Assembly (NCBI GenBank): GCA_937907405.1
Contig: CALCIC010000873.1
Span: 1-8,174 of the forward strand
Direction of reading: 5' to 3'
DNA: 8,174 nucleotides
Source of the DNA: an uncultured Isosphaeraceae bacterium
GTDB taxonomy: Bacteria; Planctomycetota; Planctomycetia; Isosphaerales; Isosphaeraceae
Part shown: in pieces, positions 5,984 to 8,174 of the stretch
Numbering within the stretch: the first letter of the stretch is position 1
Layout: every line of letters starts with the position of its first letter
Position numbers and translations under genes: made by a program
Notes under the pieces: model-generated
What the model was told of the DNA's origin: nothing
Databases searched by the model: none
Seen by the model: the letters and a program-made list of their open reading frames with translations, nothing else

Positions 5984-7630
5984 ATGAAGCGACCGGGTGG
6001 GACCACGGGATCAACGGCGACGGCGACGTCCCATCGCCGGGTCGGATTGGCGATGTCGGCCCTGGCCGCGTTGCTGACGATCGCCACCCTGGGGGGGCCC
6101 GGGCTGACCATCGACGAGCCGCTCGACGTCCGGCCGGGGCGCGACTACTTCACCGTGGCGCAGCGGGCGGGTTGGCGGTTCTTCGAGCGCGCGAACGTCG
6201 ATCTCGCGTTCCGAGACAACGCCGAGCATCCGCCGCTGGGCCGCTGGCTGCTTGGACTGGCGTCGCGGCTCGGCGAGCCTTTCGAGCCGCTCTGGAACGG
6301 GTTCGACCCCACCGGGGTCCACGTCGCATCGGGCCGATTCGCCCCCGCGTTGGCGTTCGCCGCGCTGGTCGGGTTGATCGCCGCCGAGGCCGCCCGGCGA
6401 TGGGGGACGTCGTCGGGCCTGGCGGCGGGTTGGGCGCTTCTGGTGATGCCCCGGGTCTTCAGCCACGCCCATCTCGCCGCGCTCGATACGTTTCTCAGCC
6501 TCTTTTGGACCCTCGCGCTGCTGGCCGGCGCGCGGGCCGTCGAGGCGCGCCGGGTCACGCCGGCGATGCTTGGCGCCGGCGCGCTCTGGGCGCTCGCGCT
6601 GCTGACCAAGATCCACGCCTGGCTTCTGGCCCCCTTGATCCTGTCCTGGGCGCTCGCCCGGCTTCCGCCCTCAAGGGCCGTCAAGGCGATGGCGGTCTGG
6701 ACGACTTCGGGCGTGGTCCTGTTCTTCGCCGGCTGGCCCTGGCTCTGGTACGACACCATCGCACGTTGGACCGCGTACTGGGGGACCAGCGTCGCGCGGG
6801 CGACGATCCGGGTCGAGTACTTCGGCCGGATCTGGAACGATCGCGACGTGCCGTGGCATTACCCCTGGCTCTATTTCGCCGTCACCGTCCCCGTCCTCCT
6901 CCATGCCGCCGGCGCATTAGGGGTCGTCCGCGCCTGGAGAGCGCGTCGCGAGGACCGCCTTCCGTTTTTGCTGATTGCATCGATTCTCCTGTTTTTAACA
7001 GTCTTCAGTACGGGAGTTCCCGTGTACGACGGAGAACGTCTGTTCCTGCACGTGTTTCCCGCATGGGCGATGCTCATCGGCTACGGCTGCGGACGTGTAT
7101 GGGAAGTCGTTCAGGGTTCGCGGCCGGGCCGGATCATGGTCGTGGGGGTCTTGCTCAGCCAGTCGTACGGCGTGGTCACGATGCACCCGTTCGGCCTCAG
7201 CTATTACAATTTCCTCGTCGGGGGCCTGCCCGGGGCCGAGCGGCTGGGCCTGGAATTGACGTATTGGGGAGACGCGGTGGATCGGGTCTTGCTCGACGAA
7301 CTGGCGCGCCGGGCCGACGAGGGGAGCGTCGCCGCGCTCGCGCCGACGCTCTATCCGGGCCAGGGGGTGATGACCACCACCGCGTCCCTCGCCCGGCGCG
7401 ACGTCATCCTCCAGGATGAATCGGCCGTCGACCGCGCCGACTGGGTCGTCGTCTCCCGGCGCCGCGCCTACTGGAGCCCCGAACTCGTCAAAGCCCTCGA
7501 CTCCGTAGCCGGACACGACCTCCAGGTCGCCAGCCGAAGCCGACAAGGAGTCTGGCTTTCGGCCCTCTGGCGTGTTCGCAGGCCCCCGAATCCTAACCCG
7601 AGAAACGGCGATAAACCATTCATCCCTTAG
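5984..7630 (+). CDS. GT-C family 39 (PMT/ArnT-like) membrane glycosyltransferase
   Basis: A 548-residue polytopic membrane protein of the dolichyl-phosphate-mannose-protein mannosyltransferase/ArnT type. Such enzymes move a sugar from a polyprenyl-phosphate carrier to protein or lipid on the outer face of the cytoplasmic membrane. The first helix (20-40) is followed by TIDEP (42-46), whose D44-E45 matches the acidic catalytic pair in the first external loop of GT-C enzymes. Next comes EHPPLGRWLLG (81-91), equivalent to the HPPLGK motif of PMTs. HAHLAALDTFLSLFWTLAL (161-179), LLTKIHAWLLAP (206-217) and FFAGWPWLWYD (247-257) mark later helices and loops. YDGERLFLHVFP (348-359) and a C-terminal soluble part starting LGLELTYWGDAVDR (421-434) are patterns I associate with bacterial PMT_2 relatives. 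The acceptor and donor cannot be deduced. Codons in about 6960-7125 are less GC-biased than in the rest of the gene. It may share a transcript with the TPR gene. Confidence 0.88.
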   Translation: MKRPGGTTGSTATATSHRRVGLAMSALAALLTIATLGGPGLTIDEPLDVRPGRDYFTVAQRAGWRFFERANVDLAFRDNAEHPPLGRWLLGLASRLGEPFEPLWNGFDPTGVHVASGRFAPALAFAALVGLIAAEAARRWGTSSGLAAGWALLVMPRVFSHAHLAALDTFLSLFWTLALLAGARAVEARRVTPAMLGAGALWALALLTKIHAWLLAPLILSWALARLPPSRAVKAMAVWTTSGVVLFFAGWPWLWYDTIARWTAYWGTSVARATIRVEYFGRIWNDRDVPWHYPWLYFAVTVPVLLHAAGALGVVRAWRARREDRLPFLLIASILLFLTVFSTGVPVYDGERLFLHVFPAWAMLIGYGCGRVWEVVQGSRPGRIMVVGVLLSQSYGVVTMHPFGLSYYNFLVGGLPGAERLGLELTYWGDAVDRVLLDELARRADEGSVAALAPTLYPGQGVMTTTASLARRDVILQDESAVDRADWVVVSRRRAYWSPELVKALDSVAGHDLQVASRSRQGVWLSALWRVRRPPNPNPRNGDKPFIP

Positions 7631-7673
7631 TGGTTGGGGCTCGGACAGGCGGCCGCTTGCAAGAATCGCACCC

Positions 7674-7692
7674 AGGACGACTAGCCGTCTTT
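7674..7692 (+). terminator. Weak hairpin with short T-run after the glycosyltransferase gene
   Basis: AGGACG (7674-7679) can pair with CGTCTT (7686-7691) around a six-base loop, including one G-T pair, and is followed by only a short pyrimidine stretch (TTTCT). It lies 44 bases after the glycosyltransferase stop and before moaC. The stem is short and the T-tract poor, so this is at best a weak intrinsic terminator. Confidence 0.22.
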
Positions 7693-7703
7693 CTGCTAAT
7701 CCG

Positions 7704-7709
7704 TAAAAT
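7704..7709 (+). promoter_or_regulatory. Possible -10 box for moaC
   Basis: TAAAAT matches the -10 consensus at five of six positions in the only AT-rich patch of this gap, 40 bases before the moaC ATG. No recognisable -35 lies 16-18 bases upstream (CTAGCC region). It would give a leader of about 35 bases. Tentative. Confidence 0.28.
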
Positions 7710-7711
7710 AT

Positions 7712-7729
7712 GTTCAGAACGAATTGAAC
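7712..7729. repeat. Inverted repeat GTTCA-N8-TGAAC upstream of moaC
   Basis: GTTCA (7712-7716) and TGAAC (7725-7729) are inverted around eight bases, and the left arm also forms GTTC-A-GAAC (7712-7720). It covers the expected transcription start of the putative moaC promoter, where an operator could lie. No cognate regulator is visible in the window. Confidence 0.25.
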
Positions 7730-7749
7730 GATCCACGGAGAGGCTGCCG

Positions 7750-8174
7750 ATGGCGGATCTGACGCATTTCAATGATCGGGGAGCGAGTCGGATGGTCGAC
7801 GTCTCCGCCAAGGCGTCGAGTCTGCGGACGGCGACGGCCAGCGGGTTGGTCCGCATGAGGGCGGAGACGCTGGCGTTGATCGTCGATCGGAAGTCAGCCA
7901 AGGGGGACGTGCTGGAAGTCGCTCGGCTGGCGGGGATCATGGCGGCGAAGCGGACGGGCGACCTGATTCCGCTCTGCCATCCGTTGGGCCTCGACGGCGT
8001 CGAGATCGACCTGACTCCTCGACCGCCGGACGCGCTGGAGATCGTCGCGACCGCCCGGCTTCACGGTCGAACGGGGGTCGAGATGGAAGCGATGACGGCG
8101 GTCAGCGTCGCGGCCCTGACCGTGTACGACATGTGCAAGGCCGTCGACCGCGGCATGGTGGTCGATCGTGTGAG
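7750..8174 (+). CDS. moaC: Cyclic pyranopterin monophosphate synthase MoaC, first 141 residues (cut by window edge)
   Basis: MoaC converts (8S)-3',8-cyclo-7,8-dihydroguanosine 5'-triphosphate, the MoaA product, into cyclic pyranopterin monophosphate in molybdenum cofactor synthesis in the cytoplasm. The sequence follows the family closely: LTHFNDRGASRMVDVSAK (4-21), AKGDVLEVARLAGI (50-63), AAKRTGDLIPLCHPL (65-79), TGVEMEAMTAVSVAALTVYD (108-127) and DMCKAVDRGMV (127-137). K51 and H77 fall at the same numbers as the E. coli catalytic residues, and D127/K130 correspond to E. coli D128/K131, so the active-site set is intact. MoaC is normally about 160 residues, so only the last 15-20 are missing. 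The ATG at 7750 is preceded by GGAGAGG (7737-7743) at 6 bases, a strong ribosome site. No other moa gene is visible. The neighbouring membrane glycosyltransferase has no obvious link to cofactor synthesis. Confidence 0.96.
   Translation, partial: MADLTHFNDRGASRMVDVSAKASSLRTATASGLVRMRAETLALIVDRKSAKGDVLEVARLAGIMAAKRTGDLIPLCHPLGLDGVEIDLTPRPPDALEIVATARLHGRTGVEMEAMTAVSVAALTVYDMCKAVDRGMVVDRV

Noticed and set aside
7649..7656. GCGGCCGC palindrome downstream of the glycosyltransferase
   Set aside because: An eight-base GC palindrome is expected by chance at this composition; no T-run or flanking symmetry supports a function.

Overview
The window is high-GC, densely coding DNA that reads as a planctomycete chromosome, most likely from the Isosphaeraceae (Paludisphaera/Singulisphaera-like). 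The main evidence is the N-terminal LEDRTLL motif of the large protease, which has the LExRxLL form common in exported planctomycete proteins. Supporting this are strong G/C bias at third codon positions, long antisense shadow frames, and a secreted protease carrying malectin-like and discoidin domains. The genus call is inference.

Layout. Positions 1-4546 hold three genes on the minus strand. Read in their own direction they are a large subtilisin-type (S8) protease with a malectin-like domain and three tandem F5/8C (discoidin) domains, then a monomeric sarcosine oxidase/N-methyltryptophan oxidase-type flavoenzyme (solA) that overlaps the protease stop codon, then the start of deoxyribose-phosphate aldolase (deoC), cut by the left edge. 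Positions 4547-4943 form a divergent intergenic region with a good sigma70-like promoter facing right and a weaker one facing left. Positions 4944-7630 hold two plus-strand genes: a three-helix membrane protein with a cytoplasmic TPR domain, and a GT-C family 39 (PMT/ArnT-like) membrane glycosyltransferase. A 119-base gap with weak terminator-like and promoter-like signals follows. The last gene is moaC (molybdenum cofactor synthesis), cut by the right edge just after its DMCKAV motif.

How the genes relate. No single pathway is evident. solA and deoC are catabolic or housekeeping enzymes. The protease is probably exported and may bind cell-surface or environmental glycans through its malectin and discoidin modules. 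The TPR protein and the glycosyltransferase are both membrane proteins and are co-oriented, but no functional link is shown. moaC is an independent cofactor gene. I saw no CRISPR array, tRNA or rRNA, mobile element, or clear defence or biosynthetic system. The most notable points are the mosaic relationship of the three discoidin repeats, the altered serine-site motif and missing propeptide of the protease, and the start/stop overlap of protease and solA.
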